The position numbers and the translations under genes were made by a program. Under the pieces are notes generated by a model, which had not been told where the DNA came from, did no database searches, and saw only the letters and a list, made by a program, of their open reading frames with translations. Shown here in pieces: positions 23,130-35,641 of a stretch of DNA of 64,000 bases. Within the stretch, counting starts at the first letter, position 1. Each line of letters starts with the position of its first letter. The DNA comes from Pictodentalium vernedei (taxonomy: Eukaryota; Mollusca; Scaphopoda; Dentaliida; Dentaliidae): positions 394,063,217 to 394,127,216 of the forward strand of contig CM062294.1 in assembly GCA_031216915.1 (NCBI GenBank). Direction: 5' to 3'.

Positions 23130-24362
23130 TTTCTAGAGTTAGGGGCCTTTTTTTACTTTTTTCGACTTAGAACTTTTTAATTTTTACGATTTCTGTTTAG
23201 TAAAGCACTTCTCGGCGGGGGATAACGGTGCTGTTGCTCCTTGTTTCTCAGGCAATTTTTTTTCAACTTTATGATGAGAGAGAGAGAGGCTTTTTTCTGT
23301 TAATCTATAAAATAGCCCTAAAAATAGTTGAAACTATTAATTTAACTTCTTACACTATTCTATGGAAAAAACGTTTACTGCAGTGAAAATTTCCCATACT
23401 GCAATTGCAAAATTGCTAATTTAACCAACTATATCCCTTGTTATACTTACAAAACGGTCCCTATTAATGTTTTTGCATTATAACTCAAGCCTTGGTAAAT
23501 TTTTAGTTCTGCAAGTGCAAAGTAGTACCACTGAAGAGATTTCCAAGTGAAAAAAAAGAGTGATGAAGTATAATTTTTGGTGCCTGAGAAACCAGTATTT
23601 TTTTAAATAGCCTAATTCATATTTTGTTTTGATGTCTTTTACAGATTCCCGAGGTTCCGAAACGTGATAGACTGGCAATGGAGTTGGCAGAGAAAGCAAG
23701 TAAAGCTCATAGAGCTAAGAAACAACAAGCTCTGAAACAAGCTACAAGAAATTTTGCAAGGTTTATATTTTTTTTATTAACTTAGATTTCCTATCGCTCT
23801 TAGCTACCTGGAGAAAAAGTATTAGCATGATATAGGAAAAACTGAAAAACCTCAGGAAAAAATTCGTCAAAATTGGAAATGATGTTTAAAAGGAAAGGGT
23901 TTTTAACTATCAGCCAGAAAGTGTTTTATAGGATAGGTGAAACAAACAGTCTGGACGATCAGCGAAATGAAACAAACAAGTTCATGAGCTTCTCTGAGAG
24001 CTGGACTGAGAACCCTATCAAGTGTTTGGCAGTATGACCGACCCAGATGCAACTACAAGATCCCAATTTAAAAGTTTTCCAATACCCCAACCAGGGGAAA
24101 GTACTCTATCTTATAGTTTGACCTGAATGTTGTTTTTCTCCCATGAACACACATTCATTATCATACATTGATCACTGCCCTGTACACAATGTGGACCCCC
24201 TGGACACACCCAACAAAATGACCTGCAAATGGGCAGACAGATACGTTCTATGAAGGTGAATGGACACATTTTAAGAGTACATTCAAACACAGTAGATACA
24301 AACTAATGAATATCCTGAAAAACCTCACAACAAACCATCAGTTTGATGTTCTGAAACAATAT
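23130..24362. other. Probable host DNA with one candidate exon
   Basis: No match to other repeats in the window. Apart from the candidate exon at 23645-23760 no gene content is recognised. DIRS element 2 is inserted at its right edge, and the same host sequence presumably resumes at 41513. Confidence 0.4.
23645..23760 (+). CDS. Candidate internal exon of an unidentified host gene
   Basis: A pyrimidine-rich tract ends in TTTTACAG at 23644. The following 116 bases are open in the frame starting ATT and read IPEVPKRDRLAMELAEKASK, then a further Lys/Gln/Ala-rich stretch ending TRNFAR. The segment stops at GCAAG followed by GTTTAT, a possible splice donor. The residue makeup suggests a charged alpha-helix, possibly coiled coil. 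Base composition differs sharply from the AT-rich surroundings. I do not recognise the family. Support is limited to one exon-sized stretch with splice signals; no neighbouring exon was found in the window, and it could be chance or a repeat remnant. Confidence 0.4.
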
Positions 24363-25462
24363 ATTTTTATACTGTACCAATGACCCAGACTTAGCTGGTG
24401 CTAACTCTTAAAATTCAGGGCCAAACACAAATTTTGCCCCCCCCCCCCAATCCCCAAAATTTGCATCAAAAACCAAAAATTAGATGTCCTATATGGTCCT
24501 CTAGACTTTTACTCCACTGCGCATGCGCAGTGTCAAGGAGGTCTCGAAATTGGCACCAAATGTCATTCTTTGTTTGGCCCTCAATTCAGTTACATCTGAC
24601 TGATATTTGTGCTTGTAAATCTCAGTTTAAATGATGCCAGACACATAATTATGAGAGAAATGGTGGATATAAGGAGGAAATAGAAGGAGGAGAGAAGAAA
24701 TCAGTGGAAAGAAATGTTCAGGGTTGTAACTTATAATTATTTTACGAAATTATTTCATGTTGCCTATTTTCGAGGCATGGCCCTGTTGTTGTCATTCTTG
24801 CTATGAATGTTCCATTGTTTGATCAGTGTTTCCTCTCCCCCTTTCCTTTATCCCCCCTAGCTATTCTCCCATGCTTTTGACTTATTTTTTGTAATGTTTA
24901 TTACTAAAATTTCTTGGGAGTTTTGGCTTGGTAACAGAATTATTTTCTGTTTTTTCCCCATGTTTACGTCCTCACCCTTGGGTGTTTAGGCATTTTGGTC
25001 TGCATCTACCATCTGATGTTCTACAGTTTCTTCTCTGGAAGCCTCTGTTTTGCATCAGATAGTATTTAAATTGGTAATTGATTTTGGGCCATGTTTACCA
25101 GTGCCTGGAGTCATGTTTCCGGTTGTTTACACTTTTTGTTTAGGTTGACAACGGTCACTTCTGATAGTGATTACTTGTCTTCTGCTTAGTCTAGTTCATA
25201 GCAAGGTACATTAATATTGTCCGTAAGTGTTACATTAATTTTTCAAAATGATTTAAAATTTTTGTCCACATTTAGGCTTTTTGGGGGATCCATTTGGGCT
25301 CATTGTTCCCATTGGGAACTTGGGCTCTTCTGAAAAAAAAATTCTTTTCAAAAATTTTTTCTTTTGAATGATTTTTTCATAATGTTATAATGGATTATTT
25401 TATTATGTATCTTTGTATTCAAGGTTTAGTGCGAGTACTAATGACTGTTTACTTTTTTCACA

Positions 25463-25671
25463 ATGAAAGATTATTGTTCAAGTTGTAATGGGAAGAAATC
25501 TTCCTCCGATTCTCATGATCTCTGTATTAATTGTAGTCAATGTACTCGCACTAACCCTTGTTCAGTGTGTATCAATTGGGATGACAAATGTTTGGAGACG
25601 TGTCTCATGGTATGTTGTTAGCAGGGAGAGGACCATGTCTGTCCTCTCTCCGCAAGGTCACTCTAGTTTTT
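25463..25671 (+). pseudogene. DIRS element 2 Gag, 5' part
   Basis: The ATG at 25463 opens the Cys-rich Gag N terminus (CSSC, then CINCSQC and CSVC). A one-base insertion near 25590 (GACAAATGTTTGG against GACAAACATTGG in the copy at 51106) breaks the frame. Gag is then interrupted by Hel-5 after CACTCTAG plus a T run. Confidence 0.8.
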
Positions 25672-27339
25672 AGCTCAACTTTGGCGAAGCCAAATTTGAG
25701 CTTTTGTCATGGCCCGTCATCCGTCTGTCCATCTGTCCGTCTGTCCGTACGTCAACAATTGGATACGGCTTGGGCTAGAGGCCCTAATTATGAACTGATC
25801 TTTACGAAACTTCTTGGGTACCTTTGTTATGACCGTGGGACGAGAACGAGTGTTTTTGTGTGCGGTCCAAAATTCAAGATGGCTGCCAGCCACCATTTTG
25901 TACCGATGATGCAGAAATCTGTTTTTTGCACAGAACTTCCATACGAAAGTGCTGATTTGAATAATTTTTTGTATGAATGTTTAGTACCATGGGATACATC
26001 ACATATAATACAGGTTTTTTTCTTGTACGTAAATTATGCAAATTAGACTAACTTTGATGTATTTAGTGTAACTTTCAGCACTGTCAGTGCAAATGCCAAT
26101 ACGGCTGGGGCTAGAGGCCGCATTTATGAACCAATCTTTACGAAACTTCTTGGGTACCTTTGGTATCACCGTGGGACGAGAACGAGTGTTTTTGGGTGCG
26201 GTCCGAAATTCAAGATGGCCGCTGCCAGCCATTTTGTTCAAAATTAGGGGCAATCAGATTTTTGTGCAGAACTTCCACATGAAAGCTCTGATTTGAATAA
26301 TTTTTTGTATGAATGTTTAGTACCATGGGATACATTACATCTAATACAGGTTTTTTTCTCGTGCAGAAATTATGCAAATTAGATGAACTTCGATTTTTTC
26401 AGTGCTACTTACACACAGTAAGTACACATGTCAATACGGCTCGGGCTAGAGGGCTGTATTTATCAACCGATCTTCACGAAACTTCTTGGGTACCTCTGCT
26501 ATCACCTTGGGACGAGAACGAGTGTTTCTGAGTGCGGTCCGAAATACAAGATGGCTGCCAGTGGCCATTTTGTACCGAAATTAGGTCTAATCAGTTTTTA
26601 GCTCACCTGAGCGAAGCTCAAGGGGAGCTTTACTAATCACTTTCTGTCCGGCGTCCGTCGTCCGTCGTCCGGCGTCCGTCGTCCGTCGTCGTCCGTCCGG
26701 CGTTAACTTTACATTATCGACTTCTCCTCCTAAACCACTAGCCCAATTTTATTCAAATGTTGGCTAAATGTTTATTACCTAATGCCAATTCAGATTTGTT
26801 CAAATGAAGTTGCCCCTCCTCCTGGGTGGTGCCACGCCCCCAAGGGGCACCAAAATCTTTGTAAATCTTCTTCTCATGAACCAGCAGTAGCAGAGACTTG
26901 ATATTTGGTGTGCAGCTTCCTTTTGAGGTGTAGACTCAGATTTGTTCAAGAGAAGTTTGTGGGGCTATACTTGGCGTCGTTATGGGGGGGGCAAAATTTT
27001 TTGCCCCGCCCAAAATTTCTATTTTCCAAACCGAGAGGCTGATTTGAACCAAATTTTATGTGAGGGCTTATTGGGTCATGAGTACTTGATTTATGCAAAA
27101 AAAAATTTTCCTGCAGCCCCGTGGGAACCGCAGGAGCTAAAATTAGAAAAAATTTAAAACGCCCATATCTCCAAAACTGCATGGCACTGAGAATTTTTAT
27201 TTGGTGTGCAGCTTCCTTAGGACCAACAGAAAGGATTGGTAAAAAAAAATTGCCATCGGTTTTATCATAGGGTACAGTTTCGGGACTTTGAAAAAGTGCT
27301 GAGTCAGCACTTTTTAACACTGTAGGCAATGGGAAAAAC

Positions 27340-30300
27340 ATTAAAAAATCTTCTTCTCCAGATCCAGCAGGCAGAATCTTTTGATATTTGGTATGCAACA
27401 TTGTAGGGTGGATCTGATTCAAGTTTGTTCAACTCGGCCCCCTGGGTTCATATTTGGGCTCAGTATAGGAGCCCGATTTCGAACTTAGTGCATTTCAGGC
27501 AAATTTCTTAAAAAATCTTCTTCTCCAGATCCAGCAGGCAGAATCTTTTGATATTTGGTATGCAACATTGTGGGGTGGATCTGATTCAAGTTTGTTCAAA
27601 TCGGCCCTCTGGGTTTATATTTGGGCTCAGTATAGGAGCCCAAATTTGAACTTACTGCATTTCAGGCAAATTTCTTTGAAAATCTTCTTCTCCAGATCCA
27701 GCAGGCAGAATCTTTTGATATTTGGCATGCAACATTGTAGGGTGGATCTGATTCAAGTTTGTTCAAATCGGCTCCCTAGATTCATATTTGGGCTCACTAT
27801 AGGAGCTTGAATTTGAACTTAGTGCATTTCAGGCAAATTTCTTCAAAAATCTTCTTCTCCAGATCCAGCAGGCAGAATCTTTTGATATTTGGTATGCAAC
27901 GTTGCAGGGTAGATCTGATTCAAGTTTGTTCAAATCAGCCCCCTGGATTCATATTTGGGCTTACTATAGAAGCCCGAATTCGAACTTAGTGCATTTCAGG
28001 CAAATTTCTTAAAAAATCTTCTTCTCCAGATCCAGCAGGCAGAATCTTCTCATATTTGGTAAGCAACATTGTGGGGTGGATCTGATTCAAGTTTGTTCAA
28101 ATCGGATCCCTGGGTTAATATTTGGGCTCAGTATAGGAGCCCAATTTCGAACTTAGTGCATTTCAGGCAAATTTCTTAAAAAATCTTCTTCTCCAGATCC
28201 AGCAGGCAGAATCTTTTGATATTTGGTATGCAACATTGTAGGGTGGATCTGATTCAAGTTTGTTCAAATCGGCCCCCTGGGTTCATATTTGGGCTCAGTA
28301 TAGAAGCCCGATTTCGAACTTTGTGGGGTGGATCTGATTCAAGTTTGTTCAAATCGGCTTCCTAGATTCATATTTGGGCTCGCTATAGAAGCTCGAATTT
28401 GAACTTAGTGCATTTCATGCAAATTTCTTAAAAAATCTTCTTCTCCAGATCCAGCAGGTAGAATCTTTTGATATTTGGTATGCAACATTGTAGGGTGGAT
28501 CTGATTCAAGTTTGTTCAAATCGGCCCCCTGGGTTTATATTTGGGCTCAGTATAGGAGCCCGATTTCGAACTTAGTGCATTTCAGGCAAATTTCTTAAAA
28601 AATCTTCTTCTCCAGATCCAGCAGGCAGAATCTTTTGATATTTGGTATGCAACATTGTGGGGTGGATCTGATTCAAGTTTGTTCAAATCGGCCCTCTGGG
28701 TTTATATTTGGGCTCAGTATAGGAGCCCAAATTTGAACTTACTGCATTTCAGGCAAATTTCTTTGAAAATCTTCTTCTCCAGATCCAGCAGGCAGAATCT
28801 TTTGATATTTGGCATGCAACATTGTAGGGTGGATCTGATTAAAGTTTGTTCAAATCGGCTCCCTAGATTCATATTTGGGCTCACTATAGGAGCTTGAATT
28901 CGAACTTAGTGCATTTCAGGCAAATTTCTTCAAAAATCTTCTTCTCCAGATCCAGCAGGCAGAATCTTTTGATATTTGGTATGCAACGTTGCGGGGTAGA
29001 TCTGATTCAAGTTTGTTCAAATCGGCTCCCTGGATTCATATTTGGGCTTACTATAGAAGCCCGAATTCGAACTTAGTGCATTTAGGCAAATTTCTTAAAA
29101 AATCTTCTTCTCCAGATCCAGCAGGCAGAATCTTTTGATATTTGGTATGCAACATTGTGGGGTGGATCTGATTCAAGTTTGTTCAAATCGGCTTCCTAGA
29201 TTCATATTTGGGCTCACTATAGAAGCTCGAATTTGAACTTAGTGCATTTCATGCAAATTTCTTAAAAAATCTTCTTCTCCAGATCCAGCTGGCAGAATCT
29301 TTTGATATTTGGTAAGCAACATTGTGGTGTGGATCTGATTCAAGTTTGTTCAAATCGGCCCCCTGGGTTTATATTTGGGCTCAGTATAGGAGCCCAAATT
29401 TGAACTTGGCGCATTTCAAGTAAATTTATTAAAAAATCTTCTTCTCCAGATCCAGCAGGCAGAATCGTTTGATATTTGGTATGCAACATTGTGGGATGGA
29501 TCTGATTCAAGTTTGTTCAAATCGGCTTCCTAGATTCATATTTGGGCTCACTATAGAAGCTCAAATTCGAACTTAGTGCATTTTAGGCAAATTTCTTAAA
29601 AAATTTTCTTCTCCAGATCCAGCAGACAGAATCTTTTGATATTTGGTATGCAACATTGTGGGATGGATCTGATGCAAATTTGTTCAAATCGGCTCCCTAG
29701 ATTCATATTTGGGCTTACTATAGAAGCTCGAATTCGAACTTAGTGCATTTCAGACAAATTTCTTAAAAAATCATCTTCTCCAGATCCAGCAGGCAGAATC
29801 TTTTGATATTTGGTATGCAACATTGCGGGGTGGATCTGATTCAAGTTTGTTCAAATCGGCCCCCTGGATTCATATTTGGGCTCACTATAGAAGCTCGAAT
29901 TCAAACTTAGTGCATTTCGGGCAAATTTCTTCAAAAATCTTCTTCTCCAGATCCAGCAGGCAGAATCTTTTGATATTTGGTATGCAACATTGCGGGGTGG
30001 ATCTGATTCAAGTTTGTTCAAATCGGCCCCCTGGATTCATATTTGGGCTTAATATAGAAGCCTGAATTCGCACTTAGTGCATTTCAGGCAAATTTATTAA
30101 AAAATCTTCTTCTCCAGATCCAGCAGGCAGAATCTTTTGATATTTGGTATGCAACATTGTGGGGTGGATCTGATTCAAGTTTGTTCAAATCGGCTTCCTA
30201 GTTTCATATTTGGGCTCACTATAGAAGCTCGAATTCGAACTTAGTGCATTTCAGGCAAATTTCTTAAAAAATCTTCTTCTCCAGATCCAGCTTCAGAATC

Positions 30301-30510
30301 TTTTCATATTTGGTAAGCAACATTGTGGGGTGGATCTGATTCAAGTTTGTTCAAATCGGCCCCCTGGGTTTATATTTGGGCTCCGTATAGGAGCCCAAAT
30401 TTTAACTTAGTGCATTTCAGGCATATATCTTAAAAAATCTTCTTCTCCAGATCCAGCAGGCAGAATCTTTTGATATTTGGTATGCAACATTGTGGGGTGG
30501 ATCTGATTGT
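27340..30510 (+). repeat. 167-bp minisatellite array, about 19 units
   Basis: The motif CTCCAGATCCAGCAGGCAG recurs every 167 bases (GATCC at 27361, 27528, 27695, 27862). Each unit also has GATATTTGGTATGCAACATT, GTGGGGTGGATCTGATTCAA and GAACTTAGTGCATTTCAGGC. Units differ at few sites, and a higher-order pattern is visible: about 27483-27980 recurs nearly unchanged at about 28570-29060. A partial unit is fused at 28320. Confidence 0.95.
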
Positions 30511-30667
30511 GATTCATGAACGTATTTATTTGTAAAGTTGATAGAATCTTAGACAAAATTTGCAGAAAAGATCTACTATAGAAGGGGTGGTATCCAGGGT
30601 GAACCGTTTACCCAAATATAGCAGTACTAATGCATTATTCACACAAATCTCCGTTCAAATTTTATGA

Positions 30668-31251
30668 CCCCTCATTGGAACACACGCATTCAGCTCATTC
30701 CAACAAAAGTCATATGCCATGTTTTCGAGACAAAAGAATAAAAATTTTAGTTATTCATGAAATTTTTAGGCATCTGTTGTCTGTTATTCACATTGCTTCA
30801 TGAAATTTCAGTACTTTTAGAAGTTACCTCAGTAATCAAGGGTTAATTCCCCTTAATTAAATGTCACCTCTAAAAAACAACCACTTTGCATATCTTACCT
30901 TTTTACCAGCATAACTGCCAAAACTTGTCAGCATTCTTCGCAAAAATCGCTATTCAAATTTAAATTTTTGTCTCTTAAACATACATGTACTTATCGCTTG
31001 TAAATACCCCATTGGAATGAGCTTTTTGAGCTCATTCCAATGAGAGGTCGCACACCATGCTTTTTTAGTCAAAAAAGCAATTTTTTAGTTATTCCAGAAT
31101 TTCGTACGTAAAACACAGCTTTATGACTTCACATTAAAATGAGCTCTCTAAGCTTGTTCCAATCAACATTCACGCACTATGTCTTTCACACAAAAAATAA
31201 AATTTTCCATTTATTCAGGAATTTTGTTTGCAAGAACACTCTTACCCCCCC

Positions 31252-31282
<31 letters not shown>

Positions 31283-31560
31283 ACACAGACACACACATCT
31301 AAAAGTTAGGCAGCAAAAAAACAGTTACTTCAATTTTTAAATGCATTATAGGAACAACTTGCCTAATCAAATTTAAATACTTTTGCATCATTCTGTATCT
31401 AGAACAAACCATTTACCATATCTTTACGCAAAATTCTCCAGCATCATTCACAAAAAAACACCATTATTTATATATTCACATTTCTGTTTCAAAAATATAC
31501 CTGATCTTCCCATACCCCTATTGGAATAAGCTGTTTGAGCTTGTTCCAGTGATGATAAAA
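30668..31560. repeat. Four dispersed palindromes with core GGAATGAGCT
   Basis: At 31010-31042 CATTGGAATGAGCT, TTTTG and AGCTCATTCCAATG form a perfect 14-bp stem. Related, less perfect copies lie at about 30672-30705, 31134-31165 and 31520-31555. They occupy the unique tail of Hel-6a and may be relics of an older repeat unit. Confidence 0.7.
31246..31297. repeat. Poly-C tract followed by CA repeat
   Basis: An uninterrupted run of about 23 C residues (31246-31268) passes into about 14 CA dinucleotides with one interruption. The exact length is uncertain in such tracts. Confidence 0.9.
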
Positions 31561-31929
31561 AAACTAATATTTTGGAAAATTTGTGAAAATTTTTGTTTTC
31601 TTGCATGCAAATATGTACATGTAGCACATGGAAGATATCCACAGTTGGGGAGAGATGTCCAAGGCTATCTCTTCACATTCCTTGTTTGTGCTTCATGCTA
31701 AACCAGTTTGTCTGCAGAGATAAATTTGCTTTATTAAAAATCATTGGAGATTGGCCACACACCAATGATTTTAAATAAAACTAATTTTAGGTAACAAATG
31801 TTGAACTTCAAACAAAATCTATCACTCAACCAGTTAATGTTGATGAGGCATGACATGGTGAAGGTGACCTAAAATACTTCTTAGAGTCACTTTGTCAGGT
31901 GAGCGATTAAGGCCACGTGGGGCCTCTTG

Positions 31930-32146
31930 TATTTATATGCTACCCTTTTGGATATTGCTGTTATTGGAGTTTGGTGTCAGTGGGGGGGGAGGGGGGGGGG
32001 GGTTGTGGCAGCATTTCTACCCTCCATTGAGGGGCGAATTTCTCCCTGTTAGTTCCCTCTTGGCTGTTTGGGTTCTTTTGTGTTCTTGTTGGGCCTTTAT
32101 TTCCTGCCACCTTCCTCTGGGAGTTGGGGGTGTTCTGATTTTTATT
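31930..32146. other. 217-bp spacer captured between Hel-6a and Hel-6b
   Basis: Non-repetitive in this window, with G-rich tracts near 31980-32005. It matches neither Hel family nor the DIRS or SINE sequences, so it is probably DNA that once lay between two separate elements at another locus. Confidence 0.6.
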
Positions 32147-34734
32147 AGCTCACCTGACTGAAAGTCAGGGTGAGCTTTTCTTATCACTCTTCGTCCATCG
32201 TCCGTCGGCTGTCGTCCGTCGTCCTGCGTGAAGGTGGTGTTTGAGCCTCTTTCTCCTAAACCACTGCCCACATTTTAATTAAATTTCATGTAAGTAGTGG
32301 TTATATAGGGGCATTTTGATTTTTATCCAAATTAGGTTTCGGCTCATATTGAGCAGAGGTGTGGGGAAAAAATGGCCAAATTTTTTGAAAATCTTCTAAT
32401 GAACCACCAGTAGCAGAGACTTGATATGTGGTATACAGAGTCCTTTTGAGGTTTAGAATCAAGTTTGTTCAAGAGAAGTTTGTCGGGCATTATTTGCCTT
32501 CGTTATGGGAGGGGCAAAAATTTTGGAACCGTGAGGTCGATTTGAACCAAATTTGATATGAGATGATAATGGGTCATAAGTAGTTGATTGATGCAAAAAT
32601 AAATTTTCTCATTGCCCCGTGGGAACCTCGGGAGCTAAAAATAGGAAAAACCTTAAAACTGCCATATCTCCAAAACTACATGGCACAGAGAATTCTTATT
32701 TTGTATAAAGCTTACTTTTATCCAGTAGAATAGAATGGTTAAAAAAAATCCCTATCGGTTTAATCACAAGGTACTTTTTTTCAGGACTTTGAAAAAGTGA
32801 CTTTTGAACACTGTAGGCAATGGGAAAAACATTAAAAAAATCTTCTTCTCCAGATCCAGCAGGCAGAATCTTTTGATATTTGGTATGCAACATTGTAGGG
32901 TGGATCTGATTCAGATTTGTTCAAATCGGCCCCTTGGGTTCATATTTGGGCTCACTATAGAAGCTCGAATTCGAACTTAGTGCATTTCAGGCAAATTTCT
33001 TAAAAAATCTTCTTCTCCAGATCCAGCAGGCAGAATCTTTTGATATTTGGTATGCAACATTGTGGGGTGGATCTGATTCAAGTTTGTTCAAATCGGCTCC
33101 CTAGATTCATATTTGGGCTCACTATAGAAGCTCGAATTCGAACTTAGTGCATTTCAGGCAAATTTCTTTGAAAATCTTCTTCTCCAGATCCAGCAGGCAG
33201 AATCTTTTGATATTTGGTATGCAACATTGTGGGGTGGATCTGATTCAAGTTTGTTCAAATCGGCTCCCTAGATTCATATTTGGGCACACTATAGAAGCTC
33301 GAATTCGAACTTAGTGCATTTCAGGCAAATTTCTTAAAAAATCTTTTTCTCCAGATCCAGCAGGCAGAATAGAAGCCCCAATTCAAACTTATTGCATTTC
33401 AGGCAAATTTCTTCAAAAATCTTCTTCTCCAGATCCAGCAGACAGAATCCTTTGATATTTGGTATGCAACATTGTGGGGTGGATCTGATTCAAGTTTGTT
33501 CAATTCGGCTTCCTAGATTCATATTTGGGCTCACTATAGAAGCTCGAATTCGAACTTAGTGCATTTCAGGCAAATTTCTTAAAAAATCTTCTCCAGATTC
33601 AGCAGGCAGAATCTTTTCATATTTGGTAAGCAACATTGTGGGGTGGATCTGATTCAAGTTTGTTCAAATCGACCCCCCTGGGTTTATATTTGGGCCCAGT
33701 ATAGGAGCCCAAATTTGAACTTAGTGCATTTCAGGCAAATTTCTTAAAAAATATTCTTCTCCAGATCCAGCAGGCAGAATCTTTTGATATTTGGTATGCA
33801 ACATTGTGGGGTGGATCTGATTCAAGTTTGTTCAAATCGGTCCCCTGGGTTCATATTTGGGCTCACTATAGAAGCTCGAATTCGAGCTTAGTGCATTTCA
33901 GGCAAATTTCTTAAAAAATCTTCTTCTCCAGATCCAGCAGGCAGAATCTTTTGATATTTGGTATGCAACATTGTGGGGTGGATCTGATTCAAGCTTGTTC
34001 AAATCGGCTTCCTAGATTCATATTTGGGCTCACTATAGAAGCTCGAATTCGAACTTAGTGCATTTCAGGCAAATTTCTTAAAAAATATTCTTCTCCAGAT
34101 CCAGCAGGCAGAATCTTTTGATATTTGGTATGCAATATTGTGGGGTGGATAAGATTCAAATTTGTTCAAATCGGCTCCCTAGATCCATATTTGGGTTCAC
34201 TATAGAAGCTCAAATTCGAACTTAGTGCATTTCAGGCAAATTTCTTAAAAAATCTTCTTCTCAAGATCCAGCAGGCAGAATCTTTTGATATTGGGTATGC
34301 ACCATGCTAAGGGGGGTAAGATTCAAGTTTGTTCAAGCCAAATCACTGGGTTCATATTTGGGCTCACTGTGGTAGCCCGAATTATAACTCAGTTCAAAAT
34401 GAGGAATTTTCTTTAAAAATCTTCTTCAGATCCAGCAGTCGGAATGTTTTGATATTTGGTATGCAGCATCCTTAGGTGAGATTCAAGTTTGTTAAAGTCA
34501 AGTCCCTGGGTTCATATATGGGCTCCCTGTGGGAGCCTGAATTATAACTTAGTTCAATATGAGGAATATTCTTTAAAAATCTTTTTTTTTTTAGATCCAC
34601 TGGTCAGAATTTTTGTATATTTGGTATAAGGTTTTCTTAGGAGGAGCAGATGGAACTTGTTGAAATCAATTCTCTGGGTTGATATTTAGGCTACCATGTC
34701 AGGTGAGCGCCCTCAGGCCCCTTGGGGCCTCTTG
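32147..34734 (+). mobile_element. Hel-6b, second half of the composite
   Basis: The 5' end folds as CACCTGACT-gaa-AGTCAGGGTG. The 3' end is GTCAGGTGAGCG, which pairs with its own 5' CACCTGAC, followed by the perfect palindrome AGGCCCC-tt-GGGGCCT and CTTG. The core is a second 167-bp array at about 32835-34300 (8 to 9 units, one deleted at 33360), followed by two or three divergent units. Confidence 0.75.
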
Positions 34735-35641
34735 TTTGTACACAACTTCTATACGGCTCAGGCTAGAGGCCGTATTTATGAACCGATCTTCACGAAACTT
34801 CTTGGGTACCTTTGTTATCACCGTGGGATGAGAACGGGTGTTTTTGCGTGTGGTCCAAAATTCAAGATGGCCACCAGCAGCCGTTTTGTACCAAAATTAG
34901 TGCAATCAGTCTTTTGTACAGAACTTCTTTATGAAAGTTCTGATTTGAATAAATTTTTGTATGAATGTTTAGTAAAATGGAATACATCACATACAGTACG
35001 GGTTTTTTTCTCGTGCAGAAATTATGCAAATTAGATGAATTTTGATTTATTTAGTGCTACTTATACACTGTAAATGCACATGTCAATACAGCTCGGGCTA
35101 GAGGCTGTATTTATCAACAGATCTTCACGAAACTTCTTGGGTACCTTTGTTATCACCTTGGGATGAGACCGAGTGTTTCTGAGTGTGGTCCAAAATTCAA
35201 GATGGCTGCCAGTGGCCATTTTGTACTGAAATTAGGTCCAATCGGTTTTTTGTCACAACTTCTATACAGCTCGTATTTATGAACTGACCTTCACGAAACT
35301 TCTTGGGTACCTTTGTTTTCACCTTGGGACAGGAATGAGTGTGTTGTGGGGTGCCTTTGTTATCACTGTGCTATGAGAACAAATGTTTTGGGGTTCAGTC
35401 AGACCCACTCTGGGTCTCAAAGATTTCTTTTCTAGTTTAGCATCTGACTGTCACCCACCTTTACAATACTTTACCTATACATTTGTTACAGGCTATGGTC
35501 AGTATTTATGTACAGGCCGTTACAATACTTTATATGTACCTTTGTTATCAGGTCATTACCGAAATGTTTGTCATTGCTGTGTCCCATACTATACATGTAC
35601 ATGTCTTGACAAGTTGAGCTACAGTGTCATTGACACTTTCA

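Larger units (their letters stand above)
26600..31929 (+). mobile_element. Hel-6a, first half of the composite
   Basis: The 5' end has a hairpin TGAGC-gaa-GCTCA and then repeated GTCCGTCGTCC units. Lead-in with TTCAAATGAAG and GCCACGCCCC, then the 167-bp array (27340-30510), then a 1.3-kb unique tail with palindromes. The 3' end is GTCAGGTGAGCG, an imperfect palindrome AAGGCC-acgtg-GGGCCT and CTTG. No protein. Confidence 0.72.
26600..34734 (+). mobile_element. Composite HINE-like element (Hel-6a, spacer, Hel-6b)
   Basis: The outer edges AGCTCACCTGAGC (26600) and GGGGCCTCTTG (34734) are flanked by T runs. The empty homologue AATCAGTTTTTTGTACAC (about 3937 and 60197) shows that the whole 8.1 kb went in as one unit with two extra T residues. 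Inside, a complete 3' end occurs at 31929 and a complete 5' start at 32147. The unit is thus start-end-spacer-start-end, not nested. Read-through past the first terminator during rolling-circle transposition would explain this. Confidence 0.72.
25672..35641 (+). mobile_element. HINE-like element Hel-5 inside DIRS element 2
   Basis: Starts AGCTCAACTTTGGC-gaa-GCC and ends AGTTGAGCT, palindrome AGTGTCA-t-TGACACT, TTTCA. Aligning its two edges to the uninterrupted Gag at about 51300-51330 accounts for every base if two T residues are duplicated. The core monomers (25750-26599 and 34735-35300) are those of 3100-4480. The composite element 26600-34734 is inserted in it. Confidence 0.78.

Noticed and set aside
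24150..24360. Possible coding stretch left of DIRS element 2 (DPLDTPNKMTCKWADRY reading)
   Set aside because: Short, broken by stops shortly after, no splice signals and no recognised family.
27340..30510. CRISPR-like periodic repeat
   Set aside because: The 167-bp units are repeats throughout with no variable spacers, in a eukaryotic Helitron-like element.
31892..32161. 89-residue frame with a poly-Gly run
   Set aside because: It lies across the 3' end of Hel-6a and the spacer, and the Gly run comes from a G tract.
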